NCBI RefSeq assembly: GCF_004683865.2
Contig: NZ_CP040758.1
Coordinates: 1 to 64,000 of the forward strand
Direction of reading: 5' to 3'
Source of the DNA: Paracoccus liaowanqingii
GTDB taxonomy: Bacteria > Pseudomonadota > Alphaproteobacteria > Rhodobacterales > Rhodobacteraceae
Length of the DNA stretch: 64,000 bases
The notes under the pieces were generated by a model. It made no database searches. It had not been told where the DNA came from and was given only the letters and a program-made list of their open reading frames with translations. Shown piece after piece: positions 9,486 to 16,649 of this stretch. The position numbers were made by a program, and so were the translations under genes. Position 1 is the stretch's first letter. Each line of letters starts with the position of its first letter.

Positions 9486-10514
9486 ATGAGCATTGTGATC
9501 GTTGGCATCGACCTAGGCAAGAACAGCTGCAGCATCGTCGGTCTCGACAGCCTGGGGACAGTGGTGGTGCGACGGCGATTGCGTCGTGACGGCGTCATCG
9601 CCTTCGCGTCGAAGCTGCCGGCCTGCATCATGGCCATGGAGGCGTGTTGCGGCGCTCATCACATGGGACGGTCGCTGGCAGCACTGGGGCATGAGGTCCG
9701 GCTGATGTCGCCGGAATATGTCCGGCCTTACGTCAAGGCGCAGAAGAATGATGATCGCGACGCTGAGGCCATTGCCGAAGCGGCAACCCGACCCACCATG
9801 CGCTTTGTCGAACTCAAGAGCGAGGAGCAACTCGACGTCCAGACGTTGCATCGGGTGCGGGATCGACTGGTCGGAGAACGCACGTCGCTGACCAACCAGA
9901 TCAGGAGCCTTCTGCTGGAACGGGGACATGTCGTAGCACAGGGCCATGCCCGGTTGCGCCACCTGCTCGCTGACATGCTCGACCCCGGCACGGGCAGCCT
10001 CAGTCCCCGCATGGCTTTCCTGCTCGGCGACATGCGCACGCGGTGGGACGAGCTTGACCGCCGCATTGCCGCTTTTGACGCCGAGTTCGCGGCCATGGCT
10101 CGGACCGATGAGCGAGCACGGCGGCTGACAAGCATTCCGGGCATCGGTGCGCTGAATGCCACCGCATTGGTCGCCGCTGTCGGCAACGCCGCGACATTCA
10201 CGAAAGGACGCAATCTGGCCGCCTGGCTGGGTCTGGTGCCCAGGCAGGCGACAACAGGAGGCAAACCGAAACTGCTCGGGATCACGAAGCGCGGCAGTCG
10301 ATACCTGCGCAAGATGCTGATCCAAGGCGCGCGATCTGCCATGCCAACACTGGCAAAAGCGAATTCTGCCGTAGGCGCCTGGCTGCGTGCACTGCTTGTG
10401 CGCACCCATCCCAACGTCGCTGTTGTCGCCCTTGCTGCGAAGATGGCCCGCACTGTCTGGGCGCTTCTGCGGCACGGGCGAAACTATGAAGCCGTGCCGC
10501 AGGCGGCCGGTTGA
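9486..10514 (+). CDS. IS110-family transposase (IS1111 group), copy A
   Basis: A 342-residue DEDD transposase/recombinase. The N-terminal RuvC-like domain (DEDD_Tnp_IS110) has Asp9 in GIDLGKN, a Glu in MAMEACCGAHH and the KNDDRDAEAIAEAA motif. The C-terminal Tnp_20 domain has SIPGIGALNATALVAAVGNA and PRQATTGGKPKLLGITKRGS. The start is preceded by GGAAGGAG. The protein is identical to copy B, indicating recent transposition. Family members are directed by a small RNA from their own noncoding end. Confidence 0.93.
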   Translation: MSIVIVGIDLGKNSCSIVGLDSLGTVVVRRRLRRDGVIAFASKLPACIMAMEACCGAHHMGRSLAALGHEVRLMSPEYVRPYVKAQKNDDRDAEAIAEAATRPTMRFVELKSEEQLDVQTLHRVRDRLVGERTSLTNQIRSLLLERGHVVAQGHARLRHLLADMLDPGTGSLSPRMAFLLGDMRTRWDELDRRIAAFDAEFAAMARTDERARRLTSIPGIGALNATALVAAVGNAATFTKGRNLAAWLGLVPRQATTGGKPKLLGITKRGSRYLRKMLIQGARSAMPTLAKANSAVGAWLRALLVRTHPNVAVVALAAKMARTVWALLRHGRNYEAVPQAAG

Positions 10515-10766
10515 GGAACACGCGCCCGTCTTGAACACAGCCGGGCGCAACGAGCTGCGAGTGGTGAAAGGAAGATGGCCTGACAGTTGATCGGCGTTGC
10601 AAAAACCTCCGGCGCAAAATGGCCCACTGAGGCCGGCCCCTTTATGAGGATTGTGACGCGCGGATCTCCATCTTGGCGGCGGCCTTTGTGCCGACATGCC
10701 GGATACGTTTGTGCAGACTGATCATGTCATCAAAAATTTCCGCTTGCAGACGGGGCGGGCCATACG
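10515..10766 (+). ncRNA. Candidate guide (seek/bridge) RNA region of IS1111-group element, copy A
   Basis: The 252-bp noncoding 3' end of the element, much longer than its 5' lead. In the IS1111 group the targeting RNA is encoded downstream of the transposase. Two short stretches mirror the actual insertion junctions: CCCCTTTATG at 10637-10646 equals the left junction (target plus left end), and ATACGTTTGTGC at 10703-10714 equals the right junction (right end plus target) except for one base. The RNA ends were not determined; this is a placement by position and motif. Confidence 0.5.
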
Positions 10767-10768
10767 TT

Positions 10769-11095
10769 TGCGCCAGTTGCCTTCTGGTGAACCTGAACGA
10801 TGGTGCCGTCGATTAGGGCATATTCAAGGTCGGGGTCACCGCTCATGGCAATGAAAAGACTCTCGAAAACACCTGCCTCCGCCCACCTGCGGAAGCGGCG
10901 GAACTGGCTGTTCCAGTTGCCGAAGGCGGGCGGCAAATCGCGCCATGGAGACCCGGTCCGAACGCGCCAGAACACCGCTTCCAGAAACAGACGGTTATCC
11001 TTTGCCGTGGCCCCTGCATCGCTGGCTTTTCCCGGCAAATGCGGCTCAAGCCGCCGCCACACACGATCCGTCACCACAAAGCGTTGCTCGTTCAT
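10769..11095 (-). pseudogene. IS427-group transposase OrfA (interrupted copy A)
   Basis: Encodes MNEQRFVVTDRVWRRLEPHL, RLFLEAVFWRVRTGSPWRDL and a DLEYALIDGTIVQVHQKATG region, the DUF4096/IS5 N-terminal half with the first catalytic Asp (ALIDG). The frame then runs into the IS1111-group element. Sequence differs from copies B and C, so this is a related but distinct IS. Confidence 0.8.
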
Positions 11096-11301
11096 TCAAA
11101 CCCCCGTTTGGGAGATTTGAATCAGAGATTAAAATCCATGGGAAGTATGATTGTCCACGGGCCCTAGTGACACCGCCAGCGTTCGATCAAGATTTAAGCC
11201 TCGCGCAACATGGTAAAGACCTCTCCGTTGAGTTGCTCATCCCGGAAGCGAGCGTTGAAGTTCTCGCAGTAGCCGCTGTCCCACGATGACGGCACCTTTG
11301 C

Positions 11302-11325
11302 ACTCATGTCACTTTTGTCACGAGT
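11302..11325. repeat. Palindromic site, copy 2 (left arm shortened)
   Basis: ACTCATGTCACTTTTGTCAC followed by GAGT. It equals copy 1 (6694-6727) with an 8-base gap in the left arm and one change, so it has lost its symmetry. It lies at the end of the IS3 remnant and just before the CRISPR-like repeats. Confidence 0.65.
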
Positions 11326-11332
11326 CAGCGTC

Positions 11333-11533
11333 CGATGCCCTGCCAAGGCGGGCTAAGACACTTACGCCCCCACCCGCACCGACGCCTTCACTGCCGGGTA
11401 GGCGGCTAAGAGAGTTCCCGTGCGTTGGAAATAGTCGACATGGCCCTTCGCCGCTGGACAGGCGGCTGAGAGACCGCCGGCCAAGGCGGCTATTATTCTC
11501 AATACCCTCACCGCCGGATAGGCGGCACTTCAT
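11333..11533 (+). CRISPR. Small orphan CRISPR-like array, type I-F-like repeats
   Basis: Three 28-bp units start at 11386, 11446 and 11506, exactly 60 bp apart, leaving two 32-bp spacers (11414-11445, 11474-11505). Unit 1 is CTTCACTGCCGGGTAGGCGG then CTAAGAGA; unit 2 differs mainly at bases compatible with the stem; unit 3 keeps the stem but has a changed 3' end, as terminal repeats often do. Each can form a 5-bp stem (CTGCC/CCGCT/CCGCC with GGCGG) around a 5-base loop. A fourth degenerate unit lies at about 11333-11360. The 28/32 geometry and the TTCACTGCC...TAGGC.GCTAAGA consensus match type I-F repeats. No cas gene is in the window. Confidence 0.6.
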
Positions 11534-11819
11534 AGTCTATCTCGGGTTCTTCGACCCCCAACCCTTATGAGGGCCAATTCGATCATGGGCGTTCGTGCAT
11601 GGTTCATTCTGGTGCGCCTGGAAACTGAAAATTTTCCAGGGCCGAGTGTGGAGGTCGTGAACTTGCCGCCACAGGTTTCGCCAATAAAAGGGTCCTTCCC
11701 TTTCCGTGTTTGAAAAGCCGTACGACCGCAAAGGTCCAGTCCGTCAGAATTGCGCGCGTCCGCAGGATTTGAAACTTCCGGGGGATCGGGACCCACATCC
11801 AGATGTACGTCGCGCACAA
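11534..11819. other. Region after the array, no supported gene
   Basis: Open frames exist on minus (11537-11819) but none has a recognisable product or convincing start. An 11-base AT-rich palindrome (GAAAATTTTCC) occurs near 11627. Confidence 0.3.
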
Positions 11820-12014
11820 TTGTCCAGAGTGATCAAGCAGCGGCCCGATGTCATCGCCATCGTTCCCACCGGCAACACCATCGTCCGGGTCGTTAGCGTT
11901 TTGCTGTTGGAGACCAAAGAGGAATGGGTAGGCGCACAGCGATATTTCAGCGTTAAAACCCTCGCCCGCATCATCGACGATCCCACAGGCAGGCTGCTCG
12001 CCGTGGCAGCCTAA
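11820..12014 (+). pseudogene. IS256-family transposase C-terminal fragment
   Basis: Encodes RPDVIAIVPTGNTIVRVVSV, LLLETKEEWVGAQRYFSVKT and ends LLAVAA-stop. It aligns by eye with the end of the IS256 element at 57.8-59.2 kb (DVIGIFPNDKAIIRLVGALM). Only the last 60 or so residues remain. Confidence 0.7.
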
Positions 12015-12289
12015 TACCGGCCTGAAAGGCGGTGCTTCCCAGCCATCCGGTAGGAAGTGTCAACAGCGAAGTTGTAGGGGGCTACGTCGCTTGAAACCTC
12101 GGGGGAACTTCCTGGCTCGGCCAATGTGGGCATTATCAAGGAGCCCCTTGAGATCGCCGCACAGCGGCAAGTTCTCCATTCGGGAGGGCGGCCTATAATT
12201 TCCCCTCTCAAGCCTCCCAGGGCCCTCTGAAAGGCTGTACGGCGCTACTCGACCCAAATACCCTCTAGCTTTCGGCTCTCATGCCGAAC
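12015..12289. other. No gene seen
   Basis: A GC-rich stretch after the IS256 fragment. No recognisable product in any frame. Confidence 0.4.
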
Positions 12290-12330
12290 CGGGTTCTGAT
12301 GCAGCTGCAGATGCGGATGCCCCGATCCTG

Positions 12331-12471
12331 ATGTTCGAGATCCGAGAGCCTCGGGCCTCGGTTCTGGACCGGGTTTTGGCCTACATGGCGGATATGTCCG
12401 TCGAGGATCTGGGCCTGGTTCAGCTGCGGTCTATCGAGCTGATGAATCCGGAGCTGCAGCAGGCTGCCTGA
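12331..12471 (+). CDS. Small hypothetical protein (46 aa) in the repeat array
   Basis: Encodes MFEIREPRASVLDRVLAYMA and continues DMSVEDLGLVQLRSIELMNP to ELQQAA-stop. A second module at about 12930-12975 keeps the end of the same peptide (LRYIELMNPKQMQAA-stop), which supports translation of this frame at some time. No domain recognised and no strong ribosome site. It may be a phage- or plasmid-type accessory peptide. Confidence 0.35.
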   Translation: MFEIREPRASVLDRVLAYMADMSVEDLGLVQLRSIELMNPELQQAA

Positions 12472-12559
12472 TCCTCAGTCTACCCACCCACCAGAAATCC
12501 TGAGATACCCCCTTCAGCGGGCAGCTGAGGGGCTCTCAGCCCTATTCTAGGAGCAGACC

Positions 12560-12673
12560 ATGCTGCGCAAGATCGAAGAACTGTTCGGGGTCATCGTCCG
12601 GGGCCCCAATAACAGCCGCTATCTGCACGATCCGAAAACCGGAAAGTTCACGGATGTGACTCCGCGAACCTGA
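12560..12673 (+). CDS. Small hypothetical protein (37 aa)
   Basis: Encodes MLRKIEELFGVIVRGPNNSR then YLHDPKTGKFTDVTPRT-stop. The ATG follows CTAGGAG at 7-base spacing, a good ribosome site. Charged and amphipathic; no membrane segment. It lies between two hairpin modules of the repeat array. Function unknown. Confidence 0.4.
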   Translation: MLRKIEELFGVIVRGPNNSRYLHDPKTGKFTDVTPRT

Positions 12674-13502
12674 ACCTGAACCTGCATCCGCATCTGCATC
12701 AGGTTCAGGCCTCTCCGTGAGGCCTCCTGAGGGGCATCTCTGTCTCAGGCTACCCCGACACCCGAAATCTCGAGATGCCCCTCTGGCGAGCTGACCGCAT
12801 AGCGCTACGGGGCATCTGCATCCGCAGCTGCATCAGGTTCTGGATCTCGGACCTGAACCGGCATCTGGTTCGAGATCCAGAACCTCGAGATCCCCGGATC
12901 TGATGCAGGTTCGAGGATCTGGTTCTGCTGCGCTACATCGAGCTGATGAATCCGAAGCAGATGCAGGCCGCCTGAGAGGCATCTTTGTCTTAGGCTACCC
13001 AACCACCCAAAATCTCGAGATGCCCCTCTGGCGAGCCTACAGTGGCGCGCTACGGGGCATCTGCATCCGCATCTGCATCAGGTTCGAGATCCAGATACTC
13101 GAGATCCGCGAACCTGCATCAGGTTCTGGTTCGGGTTCTGGGCGCTCAGACGCCTCCTAGGGGGCATCTCTGTCTTAGGGTACCCAACCACCCAAAAACT
13201 CAAGAAGCCCCTCTGGCGGTCAGCTGAGGGGCTCTCAGCCCTATTCTAGGATCTGCATCCGCAGCTGCATCTGGTTCGAGATCCAGATACTCGATGCTCG
13301 ATGCCGGACCGGGGTTTTGAATTTGGACCTGATGCAGGTGCTGAAATCCGAGATCCTCGCATCTGCTTCAGGTTCGAGATCCGAGATCCAAGATGCGGGG
13401 TTCTGATGCTGGTTCTGGACCGGGTTCTGGTTCGGGCTGCGTTTTCCCAGGGGGAACGCATCCGCGTCGAGGGAACCCAACTTCGCGAACTTCTACTACT
13501 CT

Positions 13503-13526
13503 TCTTTCTTTCTTTCTTTCTTTCTT
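13503..13526. repeat. TTTC microsatellite
   Basis: Five to six tandem TTTC units at the AT-rich boundary that closes the hairpin-repeat array. Nothing indicates that it lies in a coding region. Confidence 0.8.
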
Positions 13527-13747
13527 AAAGAAGGGTTGGAAAAGAAGAATAGTTTTATAGTAAAGAGTTTTTTAAGTTCTGGAAGTTAAGTTTAATAAGA
13601 AAAAGAATGAGGGGACATTGTCCACCCCCGTTTTTTCAAGCCCCTGCGAACCCGCACCCGACACTGCACCAGTTCGCGAACTTCCAAACCCCCTATCAAC
13701 CCTTTGATTCGTGGTCAAAATTTAGGACTTCACGAAGTGAGAGCCCC
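13527..13747. other. AT-rich stretch, no gene seen
   Basis: Purine-rich and AT-rich sequence between the microsatellite and a tiny acidic ORF at 13748. A frame starting at 13607 leads into that ORF but has no recognisable upstream domain. Confidence 0.3.
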
Positions 13748-13822
13748 ATGCTGCTCGACGAAGACTTCGATTTCTACGACTTCTACGACATTGCTCAAAT
13801 CATCCGCTGGAGGATCAAATAA
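13748..13822 (+). CDS. Tiny acidic ORF (24 aa), uncertain
   Basis: Encodes MLLDEDFDFYDFYDIAQIIR then WRIK-stop. The Asp-Phe-Tyr repeat is striking but the ORF is very short and has no clear ribosome site; it may be chance. Confidence 0.2.
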   Translation: MLLDEDFDFYDFYDIAQIIRWRIK

Positions 13823-13997
13823 CCCAAATCGACCGCATCAAGACCCTGGACGACCTCGCCTAAACCCGCCTTGGAGGCTAGCGGCCCAATTTGAATTTTG
13901 GTTTTTGGTTCGCTTGCGGCGAACGGCGCCCTGCCCCACTGCCAATGTCAAAGAGCTTTGGTTGTATTGGAGGCCGCTCCAATGCAGCCAAGATAAT

Positions 13998-14312
13998 CTA
14001 CCTGGCACCTTTGCGCCAGTCCCACGGCATGACGAAGTCACCGCTCCAGAGACCGCGTCGCGCCACACGCGCCACGATCTCGCCCGGCGCGTAGAGATCA
14101 CCGCAATACTGCCGGTAGGCAACGGCCCATCCGTTCCGGACCATCCAGGCGTTTAGATTCCCGGAGCCAGCATGACAGATGCCAACGACGCGGTCATAGC
14201 GATCGATATCTTGTTCCTCGCAGATGACGTCCAGGCTACCGATCTCGGCTTCCAGAGCCCTTGTGGCGTCGGTGCCGCAGGCCCATGCGCCCCGACAACG
14301 CCATCGAGACAT
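13998..14312 (-). pseudogene. Thermonuclease-like (SNase) protein, N-terminally truncated
   Basis: Encodes ACGTDATRALEAEIGSLDVI, CEEQDIDRYDRVVGICHAGS, NLNAWMVRNGWAVAYRQYCG and ends LWSGDFVMPWDWRKGAR-stop. This is the C-terminal two-thirds of a small secreted nuclease-like protein common in Rhodobacterales. The first strand with the IDAPE-type active-site motif and the signal peptide are missing, so it is probably inactive. Confidence 0.7.
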
Positions 14313-14427
14313 GGGTCACTAATGTGGATCCGCAGACAAACGTGTGGATATGGAGCGGCCTACTCATTCTGAGCGCTCATGAAAACATCAGCAGAACTCC
14401 CCGTCGCCGCCCGCAAGCAAAATCCCA

Positions 14428-14577
14428 GTGGGGCGGGGACGGCGCATACTCCTCGCCGATAACGGTTACCGCCTTAAGTTCGATTCTCTGGACACCATTC
14501 GTGTCATGGAAGGGGTTGCGGGCGGGAACGTGACAAAGGCCATCCTTGCCAGTTGGTTTCGCGCCCGGTTGTTATGA
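14428..14577 (+). pseudogene. C-terminal fragment of an unknown protein
   Basis: The frame encodes GRRILLADNGYRLKFDSLDT then IRVMEGVAGGNVTKAILASW and FRARLL-stop. It has a natural-looking amino-acid composition but no start, and is cut upstream. Family not recognised. Confidence 0.35.
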
Positions 14578-14665
14578 ATTGAATCGTCTGGATGTTGCCT
14601 TTGACACATAGGACGCAGATTGCGCCGAAAACAGCAAATTTCTGCGATCCGGAAGGTTGCATGTC

Positions 14666-14697
14666 ACTTATGACAAAAGGCATATTTTGTCATAAGT
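14666..14697. repeat. Palindromic site, copy 3 (13-bp arms, 6-bp spacer)
   Basis: ACTTATGACAAAA, spacer ggcata, TTTTGTCATAAGT. Same geometry as copy 1 (6694-6727). The one arm base that differs (C/G pair in copy 1, T/A pair here) is changed in both arms, so symmetry is kept. It lies downstream of the TadG-like fragment. The surrounding 14578-14908 holds no gene. Confidence 0.85.
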
Positions 14698-14908
14698 TGG
14701 GGTGAAGCGGAAAAGCGCAAAATAATTTCAACAGATCAACGGGTTATGTTTTAATATTTTTGTTCTAATGGTCTGGTAAAAGCCCTGACATTGCTGGTTC
14801 CATCCTAATAGATTTTCACGAGGAGAAGGGATTCGTTGCCGCTAAACAGGCTACCTAATAGTTCTTTGGCATGTGGCTGTAACCCCGCCGCCATTTACCA
14901 AAAATATA

Positions 14909-15145
14909 TTACTCAACCAAACTGACCAGTACGCTTGTCTCGATCTTTCGGACGTTGTTTATCTGGCAGTCTGATCTCAATTTCGAATTTCCCGTGAACT
15001 CGACTGTGTAGCTAATAATGTGTGTGCAGCCATTCGGAGTTGTTGAATTGCCCGTGAACCGGAGGGCAGACGTTGGAACGTAGATCGCTCCTTGTGTGAT
15101 CGAACCAGAGTTTCCGAGTATTTGATGAGTGGCATTAATTATCAT
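14909..15145 (-). pseudogene. TadG-like pilus assembly protein, C-terminal fragment
   Basis: Encodes about 78 residues including GSITQGAIYVPTSALRFTGN, STTPNGCTHIISYTVEFTGN and an end VRKIETSVLVSLVE-stop. Repeated FTGNS motifs in a QGAIYVP context are typical of the C-terminus of TadG/TadE-type minor pilin proteins. The N-terminal Tad domain is missing. It may be a displaced piece of the tad locus whose core is at 0.1-6.6 kb. Confidence 0.55.
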
Positions 15146-15333
15146 AATAAAATTTTAGCTTGCGGGTGAACTTAAGTATCTTAATTTTCTGCTTCTAATT
15201 TGTTGCTTACGTAATCACTATGCGTTTCACGAAGATATCAATAAAATAAAATTACGATCAATAAAGTTCTGTAAAAATTTCGAGCGCGGGCAGGTTAAAG
15301 CGCATAATATTGGGGGGCTATTAATGACACCCC

Positions 15334-15687
15334 TTAAGGCATTAATGGTCCAATAAAATCTACCTGGTAAAATACATAACCGTTATGCACATTCATGCAT
15401 GCAGTGCCTGTATTCATGCGTAAATTTTTAAGGAAATTTCGACAGGCCTGTTCATTCATAAGATGAGTCGAGTGAAATCCTTGTTGGATATTAAATGGCG
15501 TCCACGCAGCCTGGCCGCGCGTGATCGTCTGTGGACGCGGCTCTTCTCGAGAATAGAGCCGGTCTGTAAAATACGATTCGTTCACAATGTCCAACTCATT
15601 CTCAAAGCTACCGGCCGCGGGGGCGGCGACCGCCTCGGTAACAGTAAGTATCATGACAAATAATGTCATGGGGATGACGCAGGTCAT
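15334..15687 (-). CDS. Small secreted protein of unknown function
   Basis: About 117 residues. The N-terminus MTCVIPMTLFVMILTVTEAV followed by AAPAAG is a signal peptide with a likely Ala-X-Ala cleavage site. The mature part has two cysteines (AC-R, TACMN), possibly a disulfide, and no recognised domain. The chosen ATG is preceded by GAGGAG at 8-base spacing; an in-frame ATG five codons upstream has no such site. Moderately low GC. It may be a periplasmic or exported accessory protein. Confidence 0.55.
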   Translation of the reverse strand: MTCVIPMTLFVMILTVTEAVAAPAAGSFENELDIVNESYFTDRLYSREEPRPQTITRGQAAWTPFNIQQGFHSTHLMNEQACRNFLKNLRMNTGTACMNVHNGYVFYQVDFIGPLMP

Positions 15688-15918
15688 CGGAATACTCCTC
15701 ACAAGCAGTCATTCGTTTACGCTAACAGGCGTAGGTTGAGCAATCGCTATGACTCCGTGATGCAAACCGGATGATGGTCGAGGTTTCTCTTCGTCAAGCG
15801 TCACTGCAAACTGACCTCCTGGCGACAGGAGGAACTGCCACCTTCGTTAGAAGGGAGGTCATATGGCTGCTCGACATTGCGCGATCCTTCGCGAGGAGAA
15901 GTACCGCGGAGGATCGAG
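15688..15918. other. Upstream region and IS21-type end
   Basis: Holds the upstream region of the secreted-protein gene and, from about 15830, sequence leading into an IS21 IstA start with a GGAGGA ribosome site. No other gene is seen. Confidence 0.4.
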
Positions 15919-16014
15919 ATGCGGACGCCTGATGAAGTGTCTGCGATGTTGGCGCTGAAGGCGCGAGGTTGGCGCGAAGCGGATTGCGCGCGCCGATACG
16001 ATAATCGTCTATAA
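15919..16014 (+). pseudogene. IS21-family IstA N-terminal fragment
   Basis: Encodes MRTPDEVSAMLALKARGWRE and then diverges to a stop. This is the beginning of an IS21 IstA transposase (helix-turn-helix region). It breaks off after about 25 residues. An IstB piece occurs separately at 35870-36010. Confidence 0.6.
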
Positions 16015-16022
16015 TAGGTTTT

Positions 16023-16229
16023 TCATGCACCGGTCCCGGCGGTTGAACGGCCCTGGGGCTCGGCATAGGCGCGCAGCGGCCCCGCCATCCCCTCGAGACC
16101 GCCCCCGCGGGCCTCGCAGAGCGCCGCTAGCTGGCGCAGGCGGTCCGGGGTCAGCCGATCCACCAGATCTAGGAACGGTTCGACGTCCTGAGTAGAGGCA
16201 GGGGCAAAAGCGCCGGGGGCGTGGTGCAT
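16023..16229 (-). CDS. Small hypothetical protein (68 aa)
   Basis: Encodes MHHAPGAFAPASTQDVEPFL, DLVDRLTPDRLRQLAALCEA and a glycine-rich tail. The ATG is preceded by GGAG at 9 bases. It is divergent from the ribbon-helix-helix gene at 16331, and the ~100-bp space between them probably contains both promoters. A 38-bp piece of this gene is repeated at 6855-6892. No known domain; predicted soluble and helical. Confidence 0.5.
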   Translation of the reverse strand: MHHAPGAFAPASTQDVEPFLDLVDRLTPDRLRQLAALCEARGGGLEGMAGPLRAYAEPQGRSTAGTGA

Positions 16230-16330
16230 CGGCAGGTCTCCGTTTGGACAGGTTGTTGGGGGTCAAGAGTCGCCGATATCATGATATTGAGTGCGCGCGT
16301 CACCGGTCGAAAAAAATATCAGGATCCTCC

Positions 16331-16540
16331 ATGACTGATGCAAAAGAAGTGCAGGTCTCGGTCCGCATGCCGACCGCGCTGGCCGACCGCCTGGACGCCA
16401 ACCGGCGCCAGGCCGGGGATCTGCTGTCCCGACCCGAGGCCATCCGCCGACTGATCGAGCAAGCCTTGCCAGACACAGCCCAGAACGGCCAACTGCCCGA
16501 CTATTTCGAACGAATTGCTGAAGGGCTGCAAGCGGCCTGA
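16331..16540 (+). CDS. Ribbon-helix-helix DNA-binding protein
   Basis: A 69-residue protein with a CopG/Arc-type ribbon-helix-helix: strand VQVSVRMPTALADRLDANRR, then helices GDLLSRPEAIRRLIEQALPD. Such proteins regulate plasmid copy number, partition or toxin-antitoxin genes. No toxin or partner is adjacent. Downstream lies a broken IS256. A role as regulator of the divergent small gene at 16229 is a guess from position. Confidence 0.65.
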   Translation: MTDAKEVQVSVRMPTALADRLDANRRQAGDLLSRPEAIRRLIEQALPDTAQNGQLPDYFERIAEGLQAA

Positions 16541-16649
16541 CGATCTGCTTAGCGAGGCCGGGCTGATGAAGGAACTAGGGTCTGTTGACGTTCGGGATTC
16601 ACACTTCAGCTGAGGTCTGATTCAAGGTCGCAAAGAGTGGAGAGCAACC

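Larger units (their letters stand above)
9417..10766 (+). mobile_element. IS110-family element, IS1111 group, copy A (1350 bp)
   Basis: Boundaries come from comparison with copy B (56046-57395) and the empty site in IS427 copy B. Subterminal inverted repeats ATGGCCCGCCCC (9421-9432) and GGGGCGGGCCAT (10752-10763) are perfect over 12 bp, which is typical of the IS1111 group. The left junction is CCCCCTTTATGG and the right junction ATACGTTTGCGCC, consistent with a TT core. It contains one transposase gene with a short 5' lead (about 69 bp) and a 252-bp noncoding 3' end. It inserts at the A4G5 motif of the host IS. Confidence 0.88.
8970..11166 (-). mobile_element. IS5-family element (IS427 group), copy A, interrupted
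   Basis: Perfect terminal inverted repeats (GGGCCCGTGGACA and its complement) are flanked by TA on both sides (8970-8971 and 11165-11166). The element body without the insertion is about 841 bp, normal for the group. Transposase is encoded on minus in two frames: orfA 10769-11095 and orfB 8986-9411. It is split by the IS1111-group element at 9417-10766, and itself lies in an IS3 remnant. Confidence 0.85.
8851..11300 (-). mobile_element. IS3-family remnant, split by an IS427-type element
   Basis: The two halves on the minus strand join across the inserted element. Right half (11168-11295): WDSGYCENFNARFRDEQLNG and EVFTMLREA, then a stop and ILIERWR. Left half (about 8870-8968): NTVKPRSALGYRPPTHESMV. 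Together they form the end of an IS3-family OrfB (the usual form is ...YCESFNARFRDE...HYNTVRPHSALGYRPP). The element's end, with TGCCCCCATCAGGGGGTCA, starts at 8851. There is an internal stop and the 5' part is missing, so it is dead. Confidence 0.7.
12290..13480. repeat. Degenerate array of hairpin repeats with tiny ORFs
   Basis: A 1.2-kb block in which a module recurs at least four times, at irregular spacing of about 185-265 bp (cores near 12470, 12733, 12978 and 13163). The core is a GGGGCATCT ... AGATGCCCC inverted repeat enclosing a conserved TGTCT(C/T)AGG(C/G)TACCC segment and an ATCTCGAGATGCC-like segment. Between cores, CATCTGCATCAGGTTCGAGA-type words recur in many variants. A copy of CAGCTGAGGGGCTCTCAGCC ends at both 12545 and 13246. 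Two small ORFs lie between modules. Function unknown. Confidence 0.65.

Noticed and set aside
9513-10697. Minus-strand ORF (394 codons) opposite the IS1111-group transposase, repeated at 56142-57326
   Set aside because: It exists because the whole element is duplicated; low-complexity composition and the plus-strand transposase explains it.
11471-11490. Counting the CCGCCGGCCAAGGCGG hairpin as a further CRISPR repeat
   Set aside because: It is out of the 60-bp register and lacks the flanking repeat bases; treated as part of spacer 2.
15650-15672. CATGACA...TGTCATG palindrome resembling the 6.7/14.7 kb sites
   Set aside because: Arms are only 7 bp, spacing differs, and the bases are explained by the signal-peptide codons of the gene on the minus strand.
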